NCBI RefSeq assembly: GCF_017526105.1
Contig: NZ_CP071839.1
Coordinates: forward strand, 8,594,001 to 8,658,000
Length of the DNA stretch: 64,000 nt
Source: Streptomyces cyanogenus
Lineage (GTDB): Bacteria > Actinomycetota > Actinomycetes > Streptomycetales > Streptomycetaceae
Direction: 5' to 3'
Part shown: positions 25,121 to 35,300 of the stretch, piece by piece
Position numbering within the stretch: position 1 is the stretch's first letter
Layout of the letters: each line of letters opens with the position of its first letter
Notes under the pieces: model-generated
Told to the model about the DNA's origin: nothing
The model's database searches: none
What the model saw: only the letters and a program-made list of their open reading frames with translations
Program-made: the position numbers and the translations under genes

Positions 25121-25717
25121 TCCCTCGGACCCGCAGTCCTTGTATGTGTGCCCTGGCTGGACGACCCGGCTCTCCTGAGCGCGATCGACCAATTCCCGTC
25201 AGCGTGCGTGGTCGTCACGAAGCAGGAGCTGAAGAAGCGGGGCAGGGAGAAGTTCGAGCGGCTCAAGCAGTACGCGCAGCAGGGCAACGGCTTCCCCGCC
25301 GACGTCTTCGCCGAGATGACCGAGCTGGTCTCCCGCTACGACGGCCCGCCCCCGGTGATCGGCCCCTACTCGCCCCGGACAGAGGGACTGCGTGTCCCGA
25401 GCATCCGCTCGTTCGGGTTCCGCAAGACCGGAGGCCGTCCCGTGCCCCTCATCCACGCCAAGATGTTCCTCCTGGGACACCTTTGGTGGCACGACGAGAA
25501 CGGATCGCCTGTCGGCGTCGCCGACGTCACCGGCTTCACACCCAAACGGCTGTGGCTGGGCAGCACCAACGGAACCGAAAGCTCACGGCTGGGTCTTGAG
25601 TTCGGCATCTGGCTGGACAACCCCGACCTACTCGCCGACGCAGAACAGTCCTTGGTCAAGGTGATGCGGTCATCCGAAGGCATCGACCCAGACGACGACC
25701 TCTTCGAGCCCCAGTAG
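25097..25717 (+). CDS. Phospholipase-D-like protein, 5'-truncated
   Basis: 206 codons if the ATG at 25097, inside the IS701 remnant, is used; native homology starts at about 25121 (SLGPAVLVCVPWLDDPA). The C-terminal half has the HKD-type layout of PLD-like nucleases and lipases: PLIHAKMFLLGHLWWHD, then LWLGSTNGTESSRLGLEFG, with His and Lys of HxK and the GSTN motif. A first HKD copy would be in the lost N-terminus. In the next frame the DNA past the stop reads SSVEYDDEAFYDAINNS and GEDDE, so the gene may also have lost an acidic tail to a frameshift. Stand-alone PLD-like proteins of this kind occur in restriction and defence loci, but no partner remains. Confidence 0.65.
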   Translation: MVAKRQYRSLGPAVLVCVPWLDDPALLSAIDQFPSACVVVTKQELKKRGREKFERLKQYAQQGNGFPADVFAEMTELVSRYDGPPPVIGPYSPRTEGLRVPSIRSFGFRKTGGRPVPLIHAKMFLLGHLWWHDENGSPVGVADVTGFTPKRLWLGSTNGTESSRLGLEFGIWLDNPDLLADAEQSLVKVMRSSEGIDPDDDLFEPQ

Positions 25718-25849
25718 CGTCGAGTACGACGACGAGGCCTTCTACGACGCGATAAACAACAGCGACGACGGTTCCGGGGAAGACGACGAATGACCCCGGA
25801 CCGCCCTCTGCCCCCCCGCGCCGTAGCCAGGCCATGTCCAACAACGGCG

Positions 25850-27000
25850 TCACGCGGATGCGGCGCCGGACGCGTCCACAGGAGGCGGCAGGGTGCGCAG
25901 GCGTTCGCAGAGATCGGCCACGTATTCGGCGGGGTGGGCGGCGAGCAGGCCCTCTAGCCGCTGCAGCCGGGTGCGGGCGGTGGCGCGTAGGCGGCTCGGC
26001 GGTACCCGGTCGAGGATGTCCAGGGCGCGCTGAGCGGCGTCGGACGGTTGGTCGGAGGCCTCGGCCTGGGCGAGGACGAGGGTGGCGGCGGCCCATCCGG
26101 GGGTGCCGGCTGTGCAGGCGGCCGCGGCGGCCTCGGCGCGGGCCTGGTCGGTGCGGTCCAGCGTGAGGTGCGCTTCGGCCTGATGCAGGGCGAGTTCGGC
26201 TTCGTCGAAGCCGAAACGGTCCGGGGCCTGACCGGCCGGGTCGGCCTCGATTTCGTTCACGGCCACGTCGAGGGCAGCAGTCGCCTCCCGGTCGCGGCCC
26301 TGCTGGGCGAGGGTGGGCAGCAGCGCCCAGGCGTGGAGCTGGGCACGGATCAGGCCGGCGGGGGCCGCGGCCGCGCCGCGAGGTGTGGCGGGCCACCATG
26401 CTCTGCGCCCCGTAAGCCCACGCCGCCAGCGCCGTATCACCGCACCGGTTGGCGTATGACAGGGCGGTGCCCAGGTGGGTGCGTGCGCCGGCCAGGTCGT
26501 CCAGGTGTGGAAAGCCAGGTTGCCCAGCAGTCCCGACAGCCGGCCGACCTGGCGGTGCAGCTCGGTGCTATCCGTGCCGGGAGGAAGCAGCTGGGCCAGT
26601 AAGTTGCGGGCTGCGCGGACCTCCTTGAACAGGACCGGTACGGGTGCTTGCTGTAGTTCAGGTGGTAGTGGTCGGCTGCGCTTCGGCGAGTTCGTCGACC
26701 AGCGGGCTGCCCTCGGGTTCTGCCAGGAGCGCGAGCTGGAGGGACTCTCTGACCGAGGGGAGCGCCCCGCGTCGGTGGTCATCGGATCCGCCCCTTCCTG
26801 CCGACCGGATGCGGTGACGCCAGCGTCGTGGTGACCGTATCCGATCAGCTCCGCGCTCCACCTCGACAACTGCCGTACACGCGCAACCTCGTGCAGCCCG
26901 AGTTGTTCGGGTGTGGCCCGGTAGGCGCGGCACAACATCATCGTGTAGTCCTGCCCGGGCCACTCTTTGGGGTTGTGTTCCCAGCGGCACAGCATCTGTT
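25850..27000 (-). pseudogene. XRE-type regulator with TPR-like C-terminus, multiply frameshifted
   Basis: At the 5' end the minus strand reads MLCRWEHNPKEWPGQDYTMM then LCRAYRATPEQLGLHEVARV, the end of the helix-turn-helix of the large Streptomyces XRE regulator family. The body appears in alternating frames: SVRESLQLALLAEPEGSPLV, VPVLFKEVRAARNLLAQLLP, GDTALAAWAYGAQSMVARH, then FGFDEAELALHQAEAHLTL and ARTRLQRLEGLLAAHPAEYV at the C-terminus. At least three frameshifts and the missing N-terminal helices make it a pseudogene. In related loci this regulator is often beside a NUDIX gene, as here. Confidence 0.65.
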
Positions 27001-27110
27001 CCGATAAGCCTGGCGGCAGTAGGTACGGTCTGGGGCCCGTGGCCGGGGTCGCGCCAGGATGGCGTTTCTGATCAGCGTCACCCGCCTAGGGCACTCACCA
27101 GGAGGTTTCG

Positions 27111-27881
27111 TTGCCCGACCAACCGCATTCGCCCGCAGTTGAGCTTTCCAATGTCCGCCGCCTGCTCCTGGCGGAGACGGATCCGCCCCGGCTGACCAAT
27201 GCCCAGACGGCGGCCATGAAGCGGAGGTGGGAAGAGGCCGTCGCTGTGAACCCGTCACTTTTCGACGGGCCCACCGTGGTGTGCGCGGGACTGGAGTGGA
27301 AGGACTCCGAGACCTTGCTGCTGACCTGGTACCGGGCGACCTACCGCCTGTACGTCCTGCGGCTGGATCCGGTCCACGCCGTGTCCGCCCCGTCGGTGTT
27401 CGTGTCCGTTGCGCAGTCCACGGATGACGGCAGGTTGCTGGTGGGGCGTATGGCGTCGTCCACTGCGCATTCCGGGCGCTGGCAGCTGCCCGGCGGGACG
27501 ATCGAGCCGCCCGAGGCTGGCGCCACCCTGGACGTGGAGAGCCTGCGCCGGCACGCCGCACTGGAGCTCGCGGAGGAAGTCGGGCACGAAGTCCCCTCCG
27601 AGGATTTGGAGCTGTGGACGCTGACCCGCGGCGACATGGGCAACGTCGGCGTGCACTTCCGCGCTCCCACGTGCCCGGCCGACACGCTCGCCGAGCAGTA
27701 CACGCGGCTTGTCTCCGCCGAGAGCGCCCAGGGCCAAACGCCGGAACTGGACCGCATCGCGTTCATCAGATCGGACGCCGACGTCGCGGGACTCGGTGGC
27801 CGCTGCGCCGACTTCCTACCGGTGCTGGCCGCGCGCCATGCCGCGGACGGCACGACCGATCAGGCTGGCATACGGAGGTAG
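27111..27881 (+). CDS. NUDIX-domain protein with divergent box
   Basis: 256 residues starting at TTG 27111 with GGAGG six bases upstream. The N-terminal 90 residues (helical, AMKRRWEEAVAVNPSLFDGP) precede a NUDIX-like domain: HSGRWQLPGGTIEPPE begins the box, and ALELAEEVGHEVP ends it. Compared with GX5EX7REUXEEXGU there is a longer insertion before the helix, and Leu replaces the Arg of REU, so catalysis may be altered; the two metal-binding Glu of EE remain. A full-length, well-kept gene between two pseudogenes. Substrate unknown. Confidence 0.75.
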   Translation: MPDQPHSPAVELSNVRRLLLAETDPPRLTNAQTAAMKRRWEEAVAVNPSLFDGPTVVCAGLEWKDSETLLLTWYRATYRLYVLRLDPVHAVSAPSVFVSVAQSTDDGRLLVGRMASSTAHSGRWQLPGGTIEPPEAGATLDVESLRRHAALELAEEVGHEVPSEDLELWTLTRGDMGNVGVHFRAPTCPADTLAEQYTRLVSAESAQGQTPELDRIAFIRSDADVAGLGGRCADFLPVLAARHAADGTTDQAGIRR

Positions 27882-27884
27882 CAG

Positions 27885-28150
27885 ATGGCCAGTCCCGCAA
27901 GCGCCAACAACCATCCGGCCGGACAGATGGCCGGCCGCCTGGAGGTGGACGAGGAGGTCTTAGCGGGGCTGGCCCGGGAGCTGGCCGACGCTGCGCGAAC
28001 CGGTGTTCCTGCCCGGCTGCTGTCGCGGCGATTCCCGGGCCTGCCCCTTACGGAGGCCTACCGCATCCAGCAGATCAACCTGTAGGAGCGGGTTTCGGCG
28101 GGGTCCGGATCGCCGGTCACAGGATAGGGCTGACTTCGGCCGCCATGCAG
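27885..28150 (+). pseudogene. 2-keto-4-pentenoate hydratase-like N-terminal fragment
   Basis: Reads AGLARELADAARTGVPARLL and LTEAYRIQQINL, then a stop, then one frame over GVRIAGHRIGLTSAAMQE. This is the N-terminus of the hydratase/fumarylacetoacetase-like family (LTEAYxVQ, then GxKIGLTSxAMQ). The catalytic core is gone; at about 28155 the sequence switches to an antisense transposase remnant. Confidence 0.65.
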
Positions 28151-28425
28151 GAGCATTGCACGTTCATGCCGTGGTTCTTGTGTTTGCCGGAGTAGAAGGG
28201 TTGGTCAGCAGCGATACGGTGGATCGGCAGGAGGGTTCCGGCCAGGATCATGAAGGCTTTGCGGGAGGCGGCGCGTACCGCTTCGGCGAGGTCGGGAGCG
28301 AGAGCGGCCAGCAGTTCGACGGCCTCACTCACGTACCGGTAGACGGTGCTGAGGCTGATGCCGAACCCGGTGGCCAGCTGGGCGTAGGTGTGTCCGCATC
28401 GTAGGTTGGCGGGGCTGCTGACGCG
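28117..28425 (-). pseudogene. IS5-like transposase internal fragment
   Basis: Reads CGHTYAQLATGFGISLSTVY then RYVSEAVELLAALAPDLAEA, a helix-turn-helix, followed by GTLLPIHRIAADQPFYSGKH and KNHGMNVQ, which resembles the first part of the DDE domain of IS5/DDE_Tnp_4 transposases (with G replacing the usual Asp position DG). The remainder is lost. The 5' part is in another frame from about 28330 up. Confidence 0.6.
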
Positions 28426-28605
28426 GTTGAGGGGACAGTTCGTCGGTTGCTGACACTTGGAGGCCTCCCGGACGAGCCGGGAGGCCGTGGCGGACGATGT
28501 TGGCTGTCTCGGCTTCTTGGGGAGCCGTTGACGGCAACTTCGGGAGTCGCGTTGCGACGCCTGGCATGATCGACAGCGGCAGCGTGATGTCAGGCAGGAG
28601 CCACG

Positions 28606-29685
28606 ATGGATGAGACCGAGCCACTACCCGCCGCACGTGTATCCGCCTATGCGGCCGTAGGAGCACAGCTCTCGTTACTCAGCGACCGCAGGCTCGGCGA
28701 TGCGGTGGCTGCCGCGCCGGCACTGGGCTCGGGCATCGGTGGCAGACGGGTCGAGATGGAGGTCGCAGGGATACCTGTCTTCGTCAAGCGGATCCCGCTG
28801 ACGGACATCGAGTTGCGGCCGGAACACGTGCGCTCGACCGCCAACCTGTTCGAGCTCCCTCTCTACTACCAGTACGGGGTGGGGTCGGCGGGGTTCGGGG
28901 CCTGGCGCGAGCTAGCCGCGCACGTCATGACCACCGCGTGGGTTCTGAGGGACGAATTTGCCGGTTTCCCGCTCATGTACCACTGGCGGGTTCTGCCGGA
29001 CCGGCCTCCGGCCGACTTCGCCGATGAGTTCGGAGGCGTCGAGGGAGCCGTCGCGCATTGGGAGGGATCGCCTGCTGTACGTCATCGGCTGGAAGCCATC
29101 GGAAGATCCTCCCTCAGCCTGGTGCTCTTCCTGGAGCACGTGCCTCAGACACTCGCAGCCTGGCTCAGCGCGCCCCGTCACGCGGCTAGCACGGAGCCGG
29201 GAGGCGACTCCACCTATCTGTGGGTGGAAGACGCGCTGGTGCAGGGGACCGAGTTCATGAGTTCACGCGGGTTGGTGCACTTTGACGCGCACTTCGCCAA
29301 CCTGCTGACCGACGGTCAACAGGTGTACTTCGCGGACTTCGGGCTCGCTCTCAGCCGCTACTTCGAGCTCTCGGCTCAGGAAACCGCCTTCCTTGCCGAC
29401 CACCTCGTGTATGACCGCTGCTACGCACCGTGGCATCTGCTGCGCCACCACCTGCCCGCCGCCGTGCGCGGTGACACGGAACTCGGGACTTTCCTGCGTG
29501 AATGGATCGCAGGCCGCCGCCCCGACGGCGTTCCTCCCGGGATCATGGCGATCCTTGATCGCCATGCCCCGCACGCCGTCGTCATGGACGACTTTGCCCA
29601 TCGACTTGTTACGGAGACAAAGCGCACTCCCTTCCCCGCAGCCGAGGTCCGGCAGGCCCTTGCCAGAGCGTCAGCATCGGAGTGA
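28606..29685 (+). CDS. Kinase-like phosphotransferase
   Basis: 359 residues with an intact protein-kinase/aminoglycoside-phosphotransferase fold signature. A glycine-containing N-lobe (ALGSGIGGRRVEMEVAGIPV) leads to VFVKRIPLTDIEL, where K is the likely ATP-binding Lys. The catalytic loop is H225-FDAHFANLL, with Asp and Asn in place, followed by the metal-binding D244-FG in YFADFGLALS. CAGGAG lies just upstream of the ATG. It could phosphorylate a protein or a small molecule; the order of motifs does not decide. It stands alone next to IS remnants, which suits an accessory resistance or conflict gene. Confidence 0.8.
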   Translation: MDETEPLPAARVSAYAAVGAQLSLLSDRRLGDAVAAAPALGSGIGGRRVEMEVAGIPVFVKRIPLTDIELRPEHVRSTANLFELPLYYQYGVGSAGFGAWRELAAHVMTTAWVLRDEFAGFPLMYHWRVLPDRPPADFADEFGGVEGAVAHWEGSPAVRHRLEAIGRSSLSLVLFLEHVPQTLAAWLSAPRHAASTEPGGDSTYLWVEDALVQGTEFMSSRGLVHFDAHFANLLTDGQQVYFADFGLALSRYFELSAQETAFLADHLVYDRCYAPWHLLRHHLPAAVRGDTELGTFLREWIAGRRPDGVPPGIMAILDRHAPHAVVMDDFAHRLVTETKRTPFPAAEVRQALARASASE

Positions 29686-29699
29686 AATGTGCCCCGCAG

Positions 29700-30443
29700 T
29701 CGTGCCTCACGGGTTCTCCCTCACCCGGCGCGGTGTGGGTCCAAGGCCGACAGCGGGTCGGCGTGCCATGCCTGGGTTTTCTCGCGCTCAGAGTGGAGGA
29801 GGACGGGGGTGAGGTTGAGGTCGAGTCCTTCCACCTCACTGGCGCATCCCTCAGTTCCGCACGGTCGCGGCGTGAGAGGAGGTCCTTCTCAAGTTCGTCG
29901 AGACGGGTCAGCATCTGGGGACGGGTGACGTGCAGCATCGGGCAGCGGATGCAGACGTGCTCGTGCTGTCAGGGAGTGCCGTATGGCCGTGCGCAGGATT
30001 CGCCGCTGCCGATAGTGGGTACGGGTGGGTGCCGACCTGCGGAGAGCTACAGCCGTCACGTCGCGGTCGGTGCCCTGCGTGATCTCGGCGATCAACTCAT
30101 GGGCAATCGTGACCGGATCACGGTCGTCCTCGCCGGGACACATCTTGCAGCGCGGTAGGCCCTTGCGGTTCCGGAAGCCCACGCGTCGGACGTTGCCGCA
30201 GGCGGTGCAGTCGGCGGTCTCCTGCCCGCAGACTGAGCAGTACAAGTGCCGGCCCTGCCTTGGAAGTCGCAGCGCCTTGCCGCACTGGGGGAGGCTGGTG
30301 GCGCGATCGACGCCGCGCCAGCCCTGCGGACCTCGATGAGGAGATAGCCGAGGGTCTGGGGCGCCGGAGACCGGCCGTCGGGCAGCACGGCGGGCCGCAC
30401 CGCCAGGGCCTCCGCCATGCGCCGTGACTTCGCGCGGCCGCAT
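29700..30443 (-). pseudogene. Zinc-ribbon integrase remnants
   Basis: Minus-strand frames give YCSVCGQETADCTACGNVRR then VGFRNRKGLPRCKMCPGEDD and RDPVTIAHELIAEITQGTD, the Cys-rich N-terminus of a Streptomyces site-specific integrase family. Around 29960-29860 a different piece reads EHVCIRCPMLHVTRPQMLTR then LDELEKDLLSRR, which resembles the Cys-containing C-terminus of related integrases. The whole central recombinase domain is absent, so this is a deletion derivative or two joined remnants. Confidence 0.5.
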
Positions 30444-30515
30444 CCGCTCATGCTGCCGCCTACTCCGGGTCGAGGGCCGTCACACCGTCCCCTTCTCTGC
30501 CGTTCCTGAGCGCTG

Positions 30516-30680
30516 TCAGGTCTTCCAGCACATGTACGCGATCAGTCCGCCGCCCACGATGATGAAGAGCAGGGCGCAGCTGAGCAACTGTCGGCTCTGC
30601 TGGTCGGCCTGGCGCCGGTAATGCTCGGCCATCCCGTGGGCCACTCCCCGGGCTATCTCGTCCTCGCGCTCGCTGCTCAC
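30516..30680 (-). CDS. Small single-span membrane protein, 54 residues
   Basis: GTG at 30680 preceded by GGAGGGGGA. Reads VSSEREDEIARGVAHGMAEH, then a basic linker and a C-terminal membrane span (LLSCALLFIIVGGGLIAYM) ending CWKT. Tail-anchored topology is likely. No family recognised; a longer in-frame reading from 30929 lacks protein character. Confidence 0.6.
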   Translation of the reverse strand: MSSEREDEIARGVAHGMAEHYRRQADQQSRQLLSCALLFIIVGGGLIAYMCWKT

Positions 30681-30918
30681 GCTCCCCCTCCGGGTCAGGT
30701 GGCTCCGATCGGAGCCGCTCAGTTGGATCGGAGCGAATGTATCGGGTGGCGCTGACGGTCGCTCACGTTGGGTTCCAAGCCTCACACTTGGTGGTTGAGC
30801 AGCTGGCAGATGAACCGGCAGCTCCATGCAGGAGCCCCGCCACACGCTCGCGCGGGGACCTGGGCCACCGCACGCGGCACCATCCACCGGGCATACCGGG
30901 ACGGGACGGAGGACCAGC

Positions 30919-31050
30919 TCACTGGGCAAGGACGGCGTGGATGTACTTCGCGGTCCACAGCACCACGGCGTTCAGGACTAGGCCGAGCGCTGGGACCGCG
31001 CGGCAGTCCAAGTGTGCGCCGCCGTAGCGGTCGTCGACCGCAGCAGCAAC
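30919..31050 (-). pseudogene. Tn3-family transposase C-terminal fragment
   Basis: Reads QVAAAVDDRYGGAHLDCRAV then PALGLVLNAVVLWTAKYIHA and ends VLAQ. The ALGLVLNAVVLW(T/N)xKY motif is typical of the extreme C-terminus of Tn3-family transposases. Only about 40 codons remain and no 38-base Tn3 terminal repeat was recognised. Confidence 0.6.
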
Positions 31051-31255
31051 CTGTGTGAACCGCCCCGGTGACCCGAAGGTGGCCTGGCGCACCAGCACGG
31101 TGGGGACTCTCGTGAGTTCGGGCGGGTCCCACGGCTCGGGCACAGCGAACAGTCCCGTCTTGTACGTGCCCTACGCGTAGGGGAGCCTTGGAAGGCTGTG
31201 TAGGTCAGTTGGCGCTCGGCTGCGGGTGTTCCACTCGCCGGAGAGAGGAACCACT

Positions 31256-31753
31256 GTGACCTCGGATCCCGACACGCTATGGCGTCGCTGCGCTCACCTG
31301 GGTCGTGTCCTGCTGCCGCTGGTGGACCAGGAGCCAGGGCGGCAGGCTGACCGGCACGAGAACCTGCGGACTTGGGGCATAGACACTGCGGTGGGCGAGC
31401 GGCTGATAGAGATCTTCGCAGCCCTGGCCGCCCATGCCGTCGCCATCGACGCCTCTGTGCCGGCCGCACAGTTCGATGCTCTGCCTTTGAGGACGGTAGC
31501 TGACGCGGCGACCGGCAAACGGGATTTCGAACTGCACGCTGGGCTCCCGGACGCGTTCGCCGATGTCCGCGACGAACAGGCCGTCCAGCTCTTCCGTCTG
31601 TCCGCCTATGAAGGCGGGCAGGCCAGCCGCCGGCTCTTTCAGCTGAGCAGAGAAGTACGTCACGCGTTGATCGTTCTCGCCGAACACCCGCTCCCGTGTC
31701 CCACGTGTGGGGACGTCCCCCGCCATGCAACCGAAGCCGGTCTGCCTCAGTGA
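31256..31753 (+). CDS. Hypothetical soluble protein, 165 residues
   Basis: GTG at 31256 follows AGAGAGGA at good distance. Largely helical: VTSDPDTLWRRCAHLGRVLL, GERLIEIFAALAAHAVAIDA, QAVQLFRLSAYEGGQASRR and REVRHALIVLAEHPLPCPTC. The C-terminal CPTCGD resembles half of a zinc ribbon. No membrane span or signal peptide. I do not recognise the family. The end is followed by transposase debris. Confidence 0.55.
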   Translation: MTSDPDTLWRRCAHLGRVLLPLVDQEPGRQADRHENLRTWGIDTAVGERLIEIFAALAAHAVAIDASVPAAQFDALPLRTVADAATGKRDFELHAGLPDAFADVRDEQAVQLFRLSAYEGGQASRRLFQLSREVRHALIVLAEHPLPCPTCGDVPRHATEAGLPQ

Positions 31754-32389
31754 TCACCAGGCGGGCCCGGCGGGTGCAGGTACCGAAGCCCCTCGCCTTC
31801 CTGGTCTGCGCAGCCGTCGGCCCTCCCGTGGGGAGGCGGGGAGGGACGGCGCGGCCCCGCCCAGGTGACAGCACACGGGCGGGGCCATGGGGCGGGGGCC
31901 TCAGCCTGGGGGAGGAAGAGGATCACCGCGGTCACAGCATGGCACTGGATTCGGCCAGGCAACAGGGTTGTGACTGGAATCGACCCTATGACGGGCATAC
32001 GGACCCGGGCCGGTGGGGGAGCCATGCCGTCTCTGGATCGCCCCGCCATCCGGGGCCGCCTCTGGTGGGCCGCGGCGTCCCTGCGGTTCGCGGAGAACGT
32101 GCCGTTCACCGCGGCGCCGGCGCCCGTCATCAGCTGGTGTTCGTTGATCGGCTGGTGGCCACGCTCCCGGCTTTCAGGCTGACGTTCTGCGCGGTCAGGG
32201 TCTGGGAGGCGCTTCGGGTGTGCGAGCGCAAGCACGGTGTGGTGTTGCTTGAGCCGTACCGCATCCGGACGTACTGCCGGGTGTCGACCTGCGATTGGGG
32301 GAGTCGGCGAAGGTCGAGGCGTGGCAGGGCTCGTCGGTGTCGTCGCCGAAGACGGGGCCGACACCTCGGACGCCACCCCGATCCGCGCC
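31754..32389. other. Junction region with transposase debris, no complete gene
   Basis: About 630 bases upstream of the RHS gene. Around 32115-32165 the plus strand reads GARHQLVFVDRLVATL, a scrap matching the intact IS5 transposase at 23293-24228 (KHRLVFVDRLLATL). Other pieces (WEALRVCERKHGVVLLEPYR, GMDPMTG-like text near 31975) were not identified. This marks where the 5' part of the RHS gene was lost. Confidence 0.45.
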
Positions 32390-35300
32390 ATGCAAGCCGA
32401 GGGACAGATCGCCTACGGCGACCGCACCACCGTGATCCCACCCGAGGGCGGCACCGCCACCACCACCCTCATCGACGCACGAGGCCACACCACGGCACTG
32501 CGCCAGCTCCACGCCCGCAACATCGACGCCGCCTACGACACCACCACCTACGACTACACACCCCGCGGCGAACTGAAGAAGGTCACCGACCCCGCCGGCA
32601 ACAACTGGACATACACCTACGACTTGCTCGGCCGCCAGATCAAAACGACCGACCCCGACAAGGGCACCACCCTCAGCACCTACGACGACCGCGGCCAGCT
32701 GACCACCACCGACGACGCCCGCCCCGACACCCCCGACGACAACCGCCCGGACACGCCGAGCCTGTGGTACGGCTACGACAACCTCGGCCGCAAGACCGAG
32801 GTAAGAGAGAAGTCCTCCACCGGCACCCTGCGTGCCAAGTGGGTGTACGACACCGTCACCAACGCAAAGGGCCAGCTCGTCGAATCCACCCGCTACGACG
32901 GCACCAACGCCTACACCAGCAAGGTTGTCGCCTACGACAACCTCTACCGGCCGCTGCGCACCTCGATCACCATCCCGGCCGCAGAAAAGGAACTGGCCGG
33001 CACCTACCTCTCGACAACGTCATACAAGGCATCGGGGCTCACAGCCGGCATCGGCTACCCCAAAGCCGGCGCCCTGCCCGCGGCAACCGTCGCCTACACC
33101 TACGACGACGCCACCCTGCGCCCCACCGTCCTCGACGGCAGCCAGGGCATCAAGGCGACCCCCAGCTACAGCTTCACCGGCAAGCCCCTCCAGTACGAAC
33201 TGTCCAACAACGGCGGCAAGAAGACCTGGGCCACTAACACCTACGAATGGGGCACCCAGCGCCTGGCCACCTCCCGCGTGGACCGTGAGAACATCGCCGG
33301 CGTCGACCAGAGCAACACCTACCACTACGACGAGACGGGCAACGTCCGGTCCGTGTCGGACGTCTCCCGCGACGGCACCGACAACCAGTGCTTCACCTAC
33401 GACTACCTGCGCCGCCTGACCGAAGCCTGGGCCCAGAACACCACCACCTGCGCCACCGCTCCCAGCGGCAGCGTCCTGGGCGGCCCCGCGCCGTACTGGC
33501 AGTCATACACTTACGACCTGACCGGCAACCGTCGCACGGAGACCCTGCATGACCTCGCGGGCGACTCCTCCAAGGACACCAAGCGGACCTACGCCTACCC
33601 CGAACCCGGCAAGGCCCTGCCGCACGCGCTGTCCTCGGTGACGACGACTGGTCCCACCAGCACCGTCCAGGACAGCTTCACGTACGACGAAGCCGGCAAC
33701 ACCACCACCCGCACCCTCAACGGGGACGGCCAGAACCTCACCTGGGACCCGGAGGGCCACCTCGCCAAGGTGACCGCCGCAGGCAAGACCACCGAGTACC
33801 TGTACGACCCGGACGGGAACCGGCTCATATCCCGCACACCCACAGAGACCACCCTCTATCTCGGCGCCACAGAAATCACCCTGCCCAAGGGCAGCACCAC
33901 CGCCAAGGCCACCCGCTACTTCGACCTGGGCGGCGGCAACCAGGCCGTCCAGCAGAACGACGGCACCATCTCCTTCACCCTCGCCGACCACCACGGCACC
34001 GCCCAACTCGCCATCGCATCAGACACACAGAAACTCACCCAACGCCGCACCCTGCCCTTCGGCGGCAACCGAGGAACCAAGCCGACCGACTGGCCCGGCA
34101 CCAAGGGCTTCGTCGGAGGCACCGACGACACCAAAGACACCGGCCTCACCCACCTCGGCGCCCGCGAATACGACCCGGCGACCGGCCGATTCATCAGCGT
34201 CGACCCGATCATGGCCCCGGCCGACCCACAAAGTCTGAACGCCTACGCCTATGCCAATAACAACCCCGCCACGCTGAGCGACCCCACCGGCCTCTGCCAC
34301 CCCGACCAGTGCGGTATCGGCGTGCCTCGGGGAAATGTGGTGGGCGGTGACAGCGGAACCATCACGAAGGCGCCACCGGGAGCCGGCGGAGTAGGCGGTC
34401 CCAGGTCCAGCGGGGCGGGATACCCGGGCCCGCTGCCTGCTGCGGCCAATGGCGACTCGAACAACATGGTGAAGATGCACGGTGAGTGGCACGTCAAGCT
34501 CTACCCGGGCGTCTACTTCCCGGCCGACAACCCTCATCTCGAAGAAGTCGCCAAAAGATTCCGCCACCGGATCGAATACCAGTGTGGGCCCCACCGCTAC
34601 GACTGCGCGGTGGGAGACGGTCTCGCCGAATACGACCGGATCAAGGCGAAAATGTACTCCTGCGACAGCGATTGGGACTGCGGGAAGGACTGGTTCAACC
34701 CCACCGATTTGATGGCAGCCGGGGCGGAAGCAGGACTGTTTGGAGGTAACGGTCAAGCCGGCCGGGTGGCCGGCCGTGGGGCCCGGCGAGGCGCGCGAAC
34801 TGAAGGCGGCCCGTGCAGTTTCGACCCCGACACCCTCGTCCTCCTCACCGACGGCACATCCAAGCCCATCAACAAGGTGAAGCCGGGCGACCGGGTCGAG
34901 AGCGGAGACCCCGCAAGCGGAAAGCACAAGGGCTCACGCAAGGTCACGGCCGCGTTCGTCAATCATGACGACGACTTGATCGACGTACAGGTACAGGACC
35001 TCGACGGGAAGATCCGGACGCTCCGCACCACCTCCCTGCACCCCTTCTGGGACGACACCACCCACACCTGGGTAGAGGCTGGCAAGCTCAAGCCCGGGCA
35101 CACGCTCAACACCGCTACCGACAGGCACGTACGGATCACCGCCGTGAAGGTGCGCGCCGGCTCCGCGGACATGTACAACCTCACCGTCAGCGACCTCCAC
35201 ACGTACTATGTGCTGGCGGGCGACGCGCCGATCCTCGTTCACAACAGCAGTTGCCCTCTGTACACGGTGGGTGGGCCGAGGGTTCGCCCAGGGAAAGATA

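Noticed and set aside
31696..33237. 513-codon plus-strand open frame before and within the RHS gene
   Set aside because: Within the RHS region it is an Arg/His/Pro-rich shadow; the RHS motifs are in the other frame.
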